Shown one piece after another: positions 12,095 to 23,452 of a DNA stretch of 64,000 nt; positions within the stretch are counted from its first letter, which is position 1; the number at the start of each line of letters is the position of its first letter. The DNA lies in the NCBI GenBank assembly GCA_050084515.1, contig CM114272.1, positions 1,426,001 to 1,490,000 of the forward strand. Reading direction: 5' to 3'. The notes beneath the pieces were generated by a model. It saw only the letters and a list, made by a program, of their open reading frames with translations. It was not told the DNA's origin and searched no databases. This stretch comes from Blasia pusilla (taxonomy: Eukaryota; Marchantiophyta; Marchantiopsida; Blasiales). The position numbers were made by a program, and so were the translations under genes.

Positions 12095-14635
12095 ATTAGT
12101 AGCACTACAGAAGAAGGAGATTCATTGCAGAAGGGAAGTACCCTCATGTAAATAAGGCCTGGATTTGCAAGTCTGCAACACATTTGATGCCTGGACTACA
12201 CAAGTAACATCCACAGGAAGCTGTAGGGCAAAGAGCCCGCCCCTTCATTTGGAGGCACTGGCTTTATTTTTTTCAAAGATTCACTTTTTGCAGGATCTAG
12301 TTGTGTCGTAATTTTTGGAAGGATCGGCTTCATTTTCAGTCGCTAGACCTTCCATACCTCTCAATTTTGTGGTAGAGACGGAGCTGTCAACCAGCTCCGA
12401 ATTGAAAGGTGAACGTAGCTTGTTCCATTAGTAAAACAAACTTGTCATATCTTCAATAAGGGAGTGAAAGTATCCTTTCCATTGAATTACCCACTAATTC
12501 TTTCTCACAATGGACATGCTTCGATGTGTTCATGCCCAAATCTGTTCTCATCTGCCAATCAAACCCTCACTGCTCCAATGTGTGCTCATTCTGTGCGCAC
12601 CATAGCCCACCGCACTGCAAACTATGCTCTCCAACATCTCCAGCCGTCTCGTTTCGTCTCCTCTCTTCTCTTCTCGTCTCTGCCATGGAACCTCCCGATT
12701 ATGCTAAGAGTCAAGGGCTGTTGACTCGATTACAGCCAGAGCGGCCCCAATCTCCCACCTGCCCCGCAAACAAGTCATGCACAAGACGCGTCTAATCTCC
12801 GGATCGTTTCGGTAGACCACGTCGTAGACCACCAATCGTCCTATCCGCTACTACCAGAATCATGGCAACGCCTTCACGCCTCCACAAGAAACTCGGGCCG
12901 ACGACCGCTGACCGATTCCTCAGTTCCCCATCGCTGGCACAAGGGGCCAAGCGAAAGAAGGGCGGTGGGGGCCCAAATCAATGCGCCTATTCGTAGACTT
13001 CACAGTCTGGAATCGGTGGGCACAGGGAACTGCGGGGTAGCTTTACTCAGGGTGGGGCGGATCCTCGATTGTGGGCGCACCTCCACGCTGTAGAGTCTAG
13101 AGCGCTCCACACTGCAACCGCTGTGGGCGTCACAGCCGCAGCAGTGACAACAAACCTGGGTCAGGCGGATCTCACTCAGTACATCTCTGTAGCTGGAAGC
13201 TGGACCTGGGATCCGACCGAGTGCAGCTGACTGTTGTTGCGGGTGTATCGATGGGGAGTGGGAGCGCTAGTCATGTAGAATTGACTGTCTGGAATTGATT
13301 GATTGACGGGAGTGATGAGCGTGGGGGCGGGTCTGGTTGGGGTGGGGTGGGGTGGGGGTGGGGAGGAGTCAAATGTCAATGAAGGTGGGGTGGGGTGGGC
13401 CACATTCTGATGCGTGAGAGTGGAGGCTTCTACCGCCGAGAATTGTCGGTCACCAGATTCATTTCCGTGGTTGTAACCAGGGCGGGACGGATCCCTGCTG
13501 CGTGGAAGGAAGGAAAGAAGAGCTCATTCACGGTGTGGAGTCGCTGGGGCGGGGACAATGCATTCCCGCCAGTAGGTGGCCAATGATGAGAATCGCGCGT
13601 TTGCTTTCTGCAGCAATGAATGGAGGGACAACGTCGTTTAAGAAGGAGAGAAGGAAGGAATCGTGGGATCCGAGCTTCCTCCTCCTCCTGCGCTGTCTGT
13701 GTTTTGAAACGGTTCATTCTTTCTTCTCACGTGTGCGGCACAACGTTTTCCCGAACGAGTGCTTCGGTTCAGTGGTGGACACGGAAAAGCGGAAAGAGCC
13801 GATCATGAACGCACGAACTAGATTCTAGAGCGCGCCAAACTCTACACTTTTCGTTTCATCTCCACCACTCACTCACTCACCACCACCACAAATAATCTCG
13901 CGACGTCTTTTCATTGGAAAGCGAATGGTTGAATCGTGAAGTGTTTTTACAGAATTGTGCGTTCTTCCCTCCCTCTGTTTGAATCGAAATCCCCCCATCT
14001 CGTACGATTGAAGAGGAAGAAGGGAAGAAGAATGTGTGGGCTCCCGAGAAGAAGCTCATGCACTCGTGCGTCTCCGCTTTCTAAAAGTCCCACTATCGTC
14101 ACTCTTTTTGACCTCGTCCTTCCATCGAACGTGCATACATCCGTCCATCGATCTCGTGCATCAGTATGTCAATGAATCAATAATTCTGACTATCTATCTC
14201 TCTAGGGATCTATCTGCGAAGCCGCATCTCTCTTCCAAGAGACGACATTGTGGGGCCGCCGTCACAATATTCCACCCGATCGCGTCGTGGAATTGGCATC
14301 TTCAAGAATGAATCCTGCAGGACCGAGTCAGCCAGGAGTCCTCCTTCTCTCCAGCAGCTGCTGGTCGCGGGCGGGCGTGGGGTGATTAATGATCATTCAT
14401 TCTCCAAGAAAAAGCATGGAATCGAGCAGATGTAAGGCACATGCTGTTTGTTGCCTGATTGACTGACTGACTGACTGGGGATCGGCCGAGTCTTCGTGAC
14501 GCTCTGGAAAAGTAAGGAGGAGTTGTGGTTGCGTGCCAGACGAGCGCTTCCGTAGACCCACAGGAGGCCGTGGTCTGGCGCAGCGAAGGTGACGGGGGTT
14601 TTCCGGAGGGTGTGTTTGCATGCGATTGGAGCGGC
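12095..14635. other. Intergenic between convergent UXS and HARBI1-like genes
   Basis: Contains the UXS 3' untranslated region, then 13-14.4 kb of GC-rich DNA with G-rich runs, TCAC and GACT short tandem repeats (13867-13885, 14458-14478). Open frames are low-complexity; no protein family recognised. The 3' end of the HARBI1-like transcript should lie below 14636. Confidence 0.5.
13335..13401 (+). repeat. GGGGT-repeat G-quadruplex-like tract
   Basis: Runs of three to five G separated by single T bases at 13336-13365, continued by a second cluster at 13384-13401. It fits the four-G-run rule for a quadruplex on the plus strand. Confidence 0.7.
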
Positions 14636-17468
14636 TCAAATGAATTCCGCACTCATATGCACATTATGCAGCAGTTGCTGCGCAATGGCCTCCCGCGATT
14701 CCAGCGCAGTGATTGAGGATGGAGTTGTTTCTGGGTACATGTCGTCATCGACAACTTCATAGGTCAAGTCCGGATCAAAACCCTCTCCATGCTGCTCACA
14801 CACATTGTGCAGCACACAGCATGCGCCCAACACCGCAGGAAGCTCCTGCAACTTCACCTCTGTGCGTCTCTGCAGGAACCTCCAGCGTCCCTTCAGACGG
14901 CTGAAAGCTCCCTTGCCGATTTTCTGCACTTCCATGAGCCTCTCATTCAAGGTGTGCTGAGCCCAAGAAAGGTTGTGCTGAGAGTATGGCACGAGAAGCC
15001 AGTCCAGAAGAGGGTAGCCCATGCCTCCGACGACCCAGCTGCCCTGCAGAGAGCCACCGCTGCCTTTCTGGTGCAGCGCGGAGTTCTCCAAGACACGGTC
15101 GTCGGACATGGAACCAGGCCAGCCTATGCACACATCCGTGAAAGATCCTCGGATATCCACAACGCCCTGCAGAGTGATGGAGTAGGAAGTCTTCTGGTTG
15201 CGATCCGTGTGCCGCTTATTGTAATAAGCCCCGACATTGATCTTGGGAGCGATGATGGGGATGTGAGTCGTGTACATTGCTCCCACAACATTGGGAATTC
15301 CTGAAATGCCCTCGAACTCTCCCATCACCTCATGCACACGATCCTCGGCTGGCCACTGCACGTACTTTGGGAGCAGCACATCGTTGATGGCAGCACAGAC
15401 TTCGAGGATCAGCTTGTGGCAGGTTGAGATTCCCAACCCGAATCGCTTGGACACCAGCCTCAACGGCTCGCCTGTCGCCAATCTCCAAATGCAAACTGCC
15501 ACTCGCTGCTTCACGGGTATGGCTGCTCTCAGCATCGTATCTTCCTTGGCCACGATCGACCCCAGGTCGTCGCATATCCGCTCGAATGTGGGTCGGCTCA
15601 TGCGAAAGGCTCGATGGAACTCCTGCTCGGGGAACCCTGGATGATTGCATCGCTCCCACCTGTCCGGCCAACACCATAAAGTCAGTACATGTCGCCTTTA
15701 CCGTCTGCTTCTTGAGCTTACCACTGAATAACTACAGTTCGAGTGCTCTGTCAGCCATCTCAGCTTTTTCTTTAGGAGAAGGCCTCATTCGCCGAACTGC
15801 ATTGAAATGAAATCAGGACTTTCAGATTCTTGTGCGTTCGCGAGATGAAATTCAGCAGTCTGGTATTGGTGGTGGAATTGATGCCTTCCATCTGTGTGTG
15901 CATCAAAACGTGAGATGCTAAGTAATTGGACGCAGCTCGATGCAATGCCACATTTCTCCAGGTATAAGTGGGACGCGAAGATGTTAGAACGGAAGCTCGC
16001 TGCATTGCAGCATTTCTCTAGGAAAATGTGGGATACTGAAAATGAGACGCAGAGCTCGATGCGGTGCTGCATATCTCCAGGTTTCAGTGGAGTTGGTTTA
16101 ACCATTCTTGCCGCCATTCGGTTTCAAGACGGCTTCACGGAGGCTGACCGACATGGGGGATCTTGAGAAAAGTTGTTGGGGAACCACCCGATTTGGGTTT
16201 CTCGACGCCTGCTAGATCCTTGCTCCATTTTTCAACGTGGGCTGGTACAGTTTGGATACAGCTCAATGCCATACAGCTGCGACAGCACTTTCTCGATAAA
16301 GCTTACGATTTTCTCGTTAAACAAAGAACACGTAGCCCCAAGAAAGTCCCTGTTGTCCGGGCTTCTATTGCTTCCTGTACAACTATCCCGAAGATCCTCC
16401 ATTTGGAGGAATTTCATGCCTCCTGGTCTTTTGCACTCTCAAAACATAGGCTGCAACTCAATCAGACGAAACTACCAGCTCCACTGCTCAATCTTGAGAG
16501 GAGACAAAGAATCCTGTGAACATTCAGTTAGTGTATAACCTACACCTCTCAAATTGTGGGATGGTCTGGTTTGACATGGTACTCTCCTCAGCTGTTCCAC
16601 AGCCATTTGTCGGAAGGGGTTTTACTTCCTCATTTCCCGGTAGCTCAAGACTTCATGGTCGGCTCCGTTGCAGCAATTTCCAAGAATTTCGGTTCCACGA
16701 AACTCAGCACCTACTTGGATTTGTGCCCTCTCTCAGAACATAGCAGCCACTGTCAACTCCCCCCCCCGGGCGCTCCAAGAAATGCCTTTCTTGAGAGAGC
16801 ACAAAGAATTCGGGGACCTTCGAGTTTCTGCTCATGCTATGCAACCCCCGAGTCGCGCACTCACTGGCCCCGTGATTTTTCATATCCCACTCTCGAGACG
16901 GAGATTGCAGCGTTCAGTAGGGGTCGGAATTCTGCCCGGCTCGGCTCTTCTCTATTCTACTGCGTACCTCAAACGCTTCCCGCGTCCAAGCCAAGAAACA
17001 AAATCGCAACGTCAGTGCGTGCGTCCCGTGAAGGACTCGAACGCGCGTCATGGAATTGCGCTCCCGACGCGGAGAGATGGCTTTCGGGTTTGGAGATGCG
17101 CACACTTACCACGCCTGGGAGCGATTCTTCACCCACAGTCTTCTCTGAACGCTCTGCTGAGTGGCCACAGCCGCCCCAATGGAACAGGCCGCCACTCTCG
17201 CTCTCTTGAGCCGGCATCGCTCGATTTCATCGAGCTCTGCGTACTCCTCCTGCAACAAGCGGTAGTGCGACAGCAATCCGCTCAACCGCTTTCTGTGTTC
17301 CTCCTCCCATGTCTCCCACTCCACTTTCGCTTGCCTGTCGATCTCCTCTTCATCTAGCCTCGCGCGCTCCTCATACACCACCACCAGCAGCAGCACATGC
17401 CAAATCTGCTGCCGCTTCTTCTCTGCCTCCTCCTCCTCCTCCTCCTCCTCTTCCTCCATTCCACCCAT
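14636..17468 (-). CDS. Domesticated PIF/Harbinger transposase, HARBI1/ALP1-like
   Basis: Two exons, 17468-17110 and 15659-14636, join through a GTAAGT donor and a CAG acceptor to give 460 residues; the junction restores a WVKNRSQAWWERC-type segment typical of plant members. Residues 5-14 are poly-glutamate, then a charged helical N-terminus with no recognised domain, then the HARBI1-type DDE nuclease fold from about 121. All three catalytic acids are gone: Tyr249 in MYTTHIP, Gly332 in VVGGMGYP and Lys369 before AFSRLKGRW. From memory, the plant family including Arabidopsis At5g12010 and At4g29780 has the same substitutions, so the loss is an old shared state rather than recent decay. Relatives (ALP1/ALP2, HDP1/HDP2) act in chromatin complexes; the function of this group is not established. 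The frame is intact and looks under constraint. Confidence 0.9.
15939..16090. repeat. Short tandem repeats in the HARBI1-like intron
   Basis: Three diverged units of about 60 bases, each containing CGATGC or CGCTGC, then CATTTCTC(C/T)AGG or CATATCTCCAGG and a GTGGGA-like end, at about 15938, 15997 and 16055. Confidence 0.65.
17427..17456 (-). repeat. (CCT)n coding microsatellite, poly-Glu
   Basis: The trinucleotide run is inside exon 1 of the HARBI1-like gene and encodes ten consecutive glutamates (residues 5-14). Such tracts change length readily, so the count may vary between individuals. Confidence 0.9.
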
Positions 17469-17995
17469 TCACCTCATCTCCTTTCCTCTCTCTCTCTCTC
17501 GCTCTCTGTGTCTGCTCTCGAATCCGTCTGTTCAACTCTGTTCTGTTCTGTTCAACTCTGTTCTGTCGCTCGCTGGCTGGCGCCAAGACCAGACGGGAAC
17601 GGCGTGCCCGGGGGGATCACATCCACGATCATGGACGCGCCGTTCGTGGGAGGGTTTCCGTGCCTACGTACTTCTTGATGGGTAGAACTGCCGTTACTGC
17701 CCCGCACGCGCGCGCGCTCTCGTCGATGGCTCCCGGACGTGACCCGGTCTGCCGTTCGGTAACAGGAGACACGACGCACTTGAGATCGTCTGCGGTTGCC
17801 GGACGAAAACGGTTCGAGGATCGGGGAGGACGAGGCTGAGCTCAGGACGAACCCCCGCCGGGCTAAGGACCAGGTCCCGGCTAAATCTGAAACTAGTCAG
17901 GTGTCCGACATAAAAAAACGGTTTGAATAGTTTTTCTAATGTACCAGTACATTAGAAACATAGGAAACTTGTCAACCGTGCATTGTGACCAAATT
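17469..17995. other. Upstream region of the HARBI1-like gene
   Basis: CT-rich leader-like sequence at 17480-17520, a short tandem GTTCTGTTCTGTTC repeat at 17526-17566, then GC-rich DNA to about 17880 and an abrupt change to AT-rich repeat DNA. Probably promoter and 5' untranslated sequence; no element can be placed with confidence. Confidence 0.45.
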
Positions 17996-18002
17996 TCTTT
18001 TA

Positions 18003-18132
18003 AAACAACCCACTCCTCAATATATGTATAAATTCTGCGTTTCATTCTTCTCACATATAAATTCTCCATTACTCCCACTCCTCACTATGTGTATAAATTC
18101 CCCATTTCACTCCTCCCACATATAAATTCTCC
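18003..18132 (+). repeat. Tandem repeat, about 65-base unit, two copies
   Basis: Two units beginning CCCACTCCTCA at 18008 and 18074, each with two ATATAAATTC or GTATAAATTC motifs. Confidence 0.75.
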
Positions 18133-18138
18133 ACTACA

Positions 18139-18420
18139 ATGAAGGGTCATCTTTTTCTTGTTCCCCGTAGAGGATAAACATTTTCTTGCTGTCCGGTTGC
18201 CACATGTCGAGCAAAGAGATGTTTGCAATCAAGGAGGCACTCTCCAATAATAATATAGATAAGATATAATTCCATGAAAGGACTAATGATGAGGCACAAA
18301 AATTATATTTTCTTGTTGTCCATAACATGGGACACTTTTTTTTGCAGCCCAGTTGTCACGTGTTGAACAAATAGGTGTTTGCAAATCAAGAAGGCACTCT
18401 CCAATACTAATATACATTGT
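18139..18420 (+). repeat. Direct duplication of about 130 bases
   Basis: Copies at about 18150-18265 and 18307-18420, sharing TTTTCTTG(C/T)TGTCC, TTGCCACATG/TTGTCACGTG, GTGTTTGCAA and AAGGCACTCTCCAATA. No coding content recognised. Confidence 0.75.
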
Positions 18421-18936
18421 CGTAAATTCTTACAATCCCCAAGGACCAAGTTAAAATGAAAGAAACCATAGTTCCTAAACTCCAATACAAGGCAGCTTAT
18501 GGAAAATTCATGTGGAATTAAAAATAGGGATTCAAAAAGTTGAGTACGTGAAGGCCACAATCAGCCCGGAAAAAAAAGGGGGCATCCCCTTATCGGTTAG
18601 ACTCACCAACAGCATAGACAATATCAACAACACCTCGGGGGACATGACTACCACTTAGTGGGCCTCTAGCGTTGGTGTCTCCCACAACCTGAGCTTGCTA
18701 CCGAAGCCCATTAGTTTGGGCATGATGCAAAACTATGGAGACCCATTGCCTAGAATAAAGAATCGTAGAAGCTTATTCCAACTCATTTCTCAATTGGAGG
18801 TGATGGGTGCAATTCATAAAGAACAAGTCAAACCTCTCCCCATAGCCCCATACATCTCTATGGCTAGGGGGACAAATCTATATCCGTCGTGAAGTCGACT
18901 ATAGAGATGGATCTTCTTGACCGTCGCCGTTGTTCC
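18421..18936. other. Intergenic, no recognisable gene
   Basis: No domain-bearing frame; mixed composition. It may belong to the same retroelement debris as the fragment at 18937-19286. Confidence 0.4.
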
Positions 18937-19286
18937 TTATAGCAATCTCCCTTGTGCCAGGGCTTGTAGAGTCTCCCGTGTAGCATCCATAACTACAAAA
19001 TCCCCCACCACCATCTCAACCTCTCTTATGATATAAAGATCAACACGGATAAGGAAATCCCACATGGATAAGTGCCTCTCTCTATGCATGTGGAAGCCAC
19101 TATAGCGAGCAATATTGAACATGACATCCCACACAACATCGTGAGTAGCAATCCTCTCTCCATTGGACAACGTACTAAATGCATACCAAGTGGATCTAGA
19201 ATCCTACGCCACTCACAGTGTGTCGAACAAACATACAACGTGTCCCCATGTAAGTCAAGGACGGGAGTTCTGGTTCCAAATTCCAT
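18937..19286 (-). pseudogene. Fragment resembling a retroelement C-terminal zinc/nuclease region
   Basis: Read from 19250 downward in two frames (a frameshift near 19145), the sequence gives a CSTHC...RRILDPLGMHLVRC pattern followed by THDVVWDVMFNIARYSG and later a VVMDATR segment. The cysteine-DPLG-H-cysteine pattern followed by an HD-VRD-like helix resembles the zinc-binding plus endonuclease-like end of some reverse-transcriptase-derived genes. It is short, frameshifted and abuts the LTR at 19288. Assignment is from pattern memory only. Confidence 0.35.
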
Positions 19287-19287
19287 T

Positions 19288-19792
19288 TGTCACGTCTTTT
19301 AGGATAGATCAATGAAATCTAGTAGAGTGCCTTTGTGAGTAGTGGAGGACATACTCAGTAGGTCGAGGATGACCTACTGAGGCTCGGGAAATCTTAGAGA
19401 GCATGTTTCCCCTTTGTTTCGGCTCATTTGGAGCCATATTGAGGAACTTACCATTGTAGGTAAGTACCATTTTGAGTATATGATCAACTTTCTATTTTTG
19501 GTAAGTGGCCTTTGACCTCCTACATCAGGCCAAGAGCCAAGGAGGTGACTTGGGAGCATAGATTACCATGGACCGAGCTTGGGAGAGGGGAGGGGTATAC
19601 CTCAAGGAGAGAAAGCTTGAGAGCTCATTCTCTCTTTGTTGAACCTCTTGGCATGAGGCGGCGGAGCTATGGTCTTGTTTGCCTTGTGTATGTAACCCAA
19701 GCCTCTCATTAGGAGAGTGGGTTTGGTTTGACATTGAGAGACACATGTGAGAACTATAGTGTTGTGAGAGAGATTTGATCTTACTTTACAAA
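19288..19792 (+). repeat. LTR family B, left copy (3' part missing)
   Basis: Begins TGTCACGTCTTTTAGG like the copies at 63644 (+) and 62768 (-). It follows those copies until about 19792 and then diverges, so the U5 end seen at 31887-32015 is absent or replaced here. Confidence 0.8.
19354..19381. repeat. Perfect 11-bp inverted repeat in LTR B
   Basis: CTCAGTAGGTC and its exact complement enclose a six-base loop. The two other LTR B copies with this region are partly deleted or diverged at this point. Confidence 0.85.
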
Positions 19793-20454
19793 GAGAGAAT
19801 GAGAGAGTGAGGGAGCTTCATGGGGGAGCTCGTTGGTCACTCGCAGTTTTTGCAGGTTGGGGACCGTGCTCCCCGTTCAGCGGCTCATGGGAGTGCTCAC
19901 CAGAGCAAGGGATGCTTTGATTTTCTTTGCATTTGCCAATTTTTCGTGTACAAGAGTGGCGCGCGGAAGCGCTGCCTAATTTATGATAGGGATTGATTAT
20001 GGGGGTGGGTTGCCCCATGTCGGTGCTCTCGGGAGCACCATATAGCTTGCTGATTTGTATTTTTATAGGTTTTACATTTTTGTTGGGAGTAGCCGCTCGA
20101 CGAAGATCGAGTACCGTGCCGTGATGCCCGTAGCCGCAACGCGCCGCCGATTGGTGCGCCGTGCCGCTCGTGGCCGCACCGCACCATCTCGATCGTGGAA
20201 CCGCTTCTTCACTAAGGAGCAGAGCGTGTGAATTGCTGATTGAGGAGGGTATGCCGCCGAGTGCCGCACCCCATTCCCGAGTGTCGTGTTGTTTGTAGCC
20301 GTTCCGTGCCGCACGGGATTGCTTGACCTGCACCGCACATTAAGGAGGTTGAGCAGCGTCAGTACGAGGGGAGTACGACTTGCTGATTGGAGGAGTTGTC
20401 TTCACGACCAAGTTGGGGTTGAGATTTGCAGTTTCCGAGGAGCGGCATCGACAT
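19793..20454 (+). other. Element leader, first part, GC-rich
   Basis: No protein frame recognised. 20100-20310 is rich in GTGCCG/GCCGCACC short repeats. I could not find a convincing tRNA primer-binding site, consistent with the missing LTR 3' end next to it. Confidence 0.5.
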
Positions 20455-20789
20455 TATTGTCAGGTTACCCATTCTAGTCTCTTACCCTGCACCTGTGAGG
20501 GATTTCCGAATATTGGGAAGTTATTTGGGATATTGGGTTTCGTGTTGATGCTAGGAGCATCGATGATGTATGGGTTTAGGGGACATAGACCTGTGTGGGA
20601 TGTCCAGAGTTGAGGATGGTTTGTTGATGAGATGATAGATCAGTGATTTGCCGCACCACGCTGCTTGTTGCCACACAACACACGTCTTAGTGAGAGACTG
20701 TAGATTGAGTGCCTCATATTTAGTTTTAATGATTGAGGGATTACTCGCGAGATTGAGAGTGATCATGTGAGAGGGGCACGAGGGCCATC
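20455..20789 (+). repeat. gag leader, copy 1
   Basis: Begins TTGTCAGGTTACCCATTCTAG and runs to the gag1 start. The same sequence, diverged, precedes gag2 at 23097-23452, defining the left end of a tandem leader-gag duplication. Confidence 0.75.
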
Positions 20790-22290
20790 ATGGCGTCCTT
20801 TCAGGATTTTGAGAGGCGAGGTAGTGGATCTGAGAGTAGCTCTAGAGGGTTTACACGAAGTGGTGTGAGGTTTCAAGGGTCTCCACGTGAGAGACCACCT
20901 CGATCTCCTTCTGTGTCATCTTCAGACGAGGGGGAGCGTATAGAGGATTGTGTTAGTGATCCATAGGACACATTGAGTGGTCCTACCAGTTGGGCGTACG
21001 AGATGGACGACCGAGGTAGAGGACTACGTAGGTTTTCGGGTGCTCTAGGCACTATAGAGCTACACGACTTCATTGCGGAGTTTAGGAGTTGGTGTGACTC
21101 ACAGCGGGCTAACTCTAGAGAGTTCAATCCGTTTACAACACGGAACGGTATGTTCCAGCATTTAGAGGGGCGCCCATGGACGATTACCATGAGTTCTCCA
21201 ACAGATATGCCCAAGAGATTGAGGCATGGCGACTCTACTATGACCCACACTATGTGTCATGGACGGAGCCGTTCCCACATGTGGAGGAGGAGTCAAGAGA
21301 GGCTACTTCTTCTTCCACTAGTGATGTTTTAGGAGGGGTCACTCGCACTGGAGAAGTTGCACCGTCTAGTCGGGTTCATCCCAGGTTCAACCCTGTGGTT
21401 GAGTTCTTTGCTGGGTTGAGGGCGAGCTACCAGGGGGTACGGACGGAGAAGTTTTGGAGCATCCACAACTTCCAAAGGCGCCCGGGTGAGAGTTTGCGTG
21501 AGGCTTACACTCGCTTGCGTCGGTTGATCAACGTCACTCAGGGGATGACAGAGGCTCAGGCTATCCAGTCATGAAACGCGATGCTGGACCGGACCCTGCA
21601 GACACATGTGCGGGAGGGGGTGCTTCTTATGAACACCTCCCCTATGTTGAGAGATGTTTTTAGGACCGCTGAGAACATTGAGCGCAATATGGCGGAGGAG
21701 AGCGTAGCCACCATGGGTTTTGGGCGAGAGCAGTCACGATTGTCTGCACCACCTATGCAGCACCTTGGACCCCGAGATAGGTCGCCTGTGCCACCACGAG
21801 CTCAGAGAGATTATCGGGAGGCCGTGCCACAGAGACTTACACCTTCATATGCGGCTCAACAACAGCCGCCTACGATTACTTGTTGGTCATGTGGTGGAGC
21901 CCATCATCAGCGTGATTGAACTCGTCAGGGTCATGGACATGTGCCTTAGCATGGAGGAGGAGATGGTGCTGCACTAGGAGGTTATCAGTGTGACTATTGT
22001 CACAGGTATGGTCATACAAGAGCCAGGTATTTCAGTTTACATCTTGAGTTACGTCCGGAGAGAGGGCAAGAGAGGGCACCAGAGCGAGTAGCCGGTCCGG
22101 GTGGGCTAGAAATCGTGCACCAAGTGGTCCCGTTGGGAGACGAGGAGCTGGAGTTGCCCGACAAGATGGTGGAGCTGCCCGTGGAGGAGGTAGAGTCCCA
22201 CCACCTACACGCGTCGAGGGAGACACTGGGCATGAGGCTAGGATGGCTGCTCAGATATGTACATCAGCTATAGGAGGAGATTTCCGCTAT
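20790..22290 (+). pseudogene. Ty3 gag, copy 1 (broken)
   Basis: Starts ATG at 20790. Serine/arginine-rich N-terminus, then a retrotransposon gag helical domain in two frames: 20790-21170, with TAG at 20964-20966, and 21176-21919, with TGA at 21572-21574. It contains the GESLREAYTRLRRLI and MLDRTLQTHVREG segments typical of plant gag. A zinc knuckle CWSCGGAHHQRD is cut by TGA, and a second knuckle near 21990-22030 has its last cysteine changed to tyrosine. It has no pol downstream; its post-gag part at 22484 is followed instead by leader copy 2. Confidence 0.8.
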
Positions 22291-22299
22291 GGCATTGAG

Positions 22300-23096
22300 A
22301 TTACCCGATGCTGGATCCGTGGCATCGTCATATGGAGCAGCCAGAGATAGGGAGGATCCTAGTTGGATGTGCGGGGTTGCCTAGATGGAGGCCGCCGCAG
22401 TTGTGACGCGTGGAGCAGCCGTAGAGTTGGATCCACAGCAAGGGGAAGCCAGGAAATAGACTAGGCTTCCTTAGTCTTTCACCTTGTCTGAAGTGATGAG
22501 GACCCCATCGATGGGTCATGATCAGAGTTCCTGGAAAGTTGGTGATGTTGTTGGTGTGCAGGCACGAAGGGCGATGGGAGAAGCGAGTGCGAAGACTCCT
22601 ATTTCTGATGCTCATGAGGGGCATGTGTCGAGCATGTTGTTGGGGGCGGCCACCATTGTGTACCGCGCTCCTTTATTTTCTGCTTCCGATGTTATAACGT
22701 AGAGAGGTACGCCTACCGAGGTTTTTTGGCTGGCCGCTACGCTATGTGAACGTGGAGTTGGAGTTCCTGAATCACATTCAGAGGTGATTGGAGAGGAGGT
22801 GATGGACCTGCCCTTGGAGTCAGATGTACGAATCTGAGCCCTGACATGCTCAGATTCATGGCAGAGATGCCCGTTAGACCCGCCATAGAGCGTGCCATGG
22901 TTTCTCCTGGTGTTGTGTTATTGGGAAGGCGTTGCGAGAGTTGACGATGGAGGGGCAATGCGCATGATGCCGACAGGTTGTCCGCATTTGTTGACGGGAG
23001 GATCGACATGTTGGTCGAGGAGAGTGTTTTGTTGCGGAGGTTGTCATATCACGTGGAGGAGTGCATGTTGATGGTGCAGCAGGTTGGAGAGCGTGA
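22300..23096 (+). pseudogene. Post-gag/pre-protease region, copy 1
   Basis: Parallel to 25151-25600: both have TLSE followed by TPSM, later PLFSA then EVFWLAATLCE/EVFRLAATLCE, and a segment ending in PGVVLL near 22925. Several stops interrupt it. After 22930 the similarity to the pre-protease region ends and the DNA leads into leader copy 2. The protein has no recognised domain. Confidence 0.6.
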
Positions 23097-23452
23097 TCAG
23101 GTTACCCATTCGAGTCCCTTTTCCCGCACTTGTCGTGTGTGATTGAGAGTGTTGGGTATCAGGTAGTAGTTGGTGTTAGGTGGATGCAGTGATGGTGACG
23201 AGTGTAGATTCTTTTCATATGTAGCATGCTAGTGGATATACGGCGGTTTCCGAGAAGGGTCGTGTGTATGACCCGAGAGAGTATCGCCACGTTAGGTGAG
23301 TCAGTTGGGAGGCTCATGGTGAGCCCGAGTGTTGAGTGTGCGTGAGGCCGGGTGTGTCATCACGGGATTGATGTTAGCATAGGTAAGCTAGTGAGGCGTG
23401 TGGGAGACTCTTGGTGAGTCTGAGTGCTTGAGCGGGTGAGACAGGGTTTGTC
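23097..23452 (+). repeat. gag leader, copy 2
   Basis: Matches 20455-20789, starting with CAGGTTACCCATTC and sharing GTTGGTGTTAGG/GTGTTGATGCTAGG and following segments at reduced identity. Confidence 0.7.

Noticed and set aside
14789-15304. Plus-strand 171-codon open frame
   Set aside because: It is the antisense of the HARBI1-like nuclease exon; no domain of its own.
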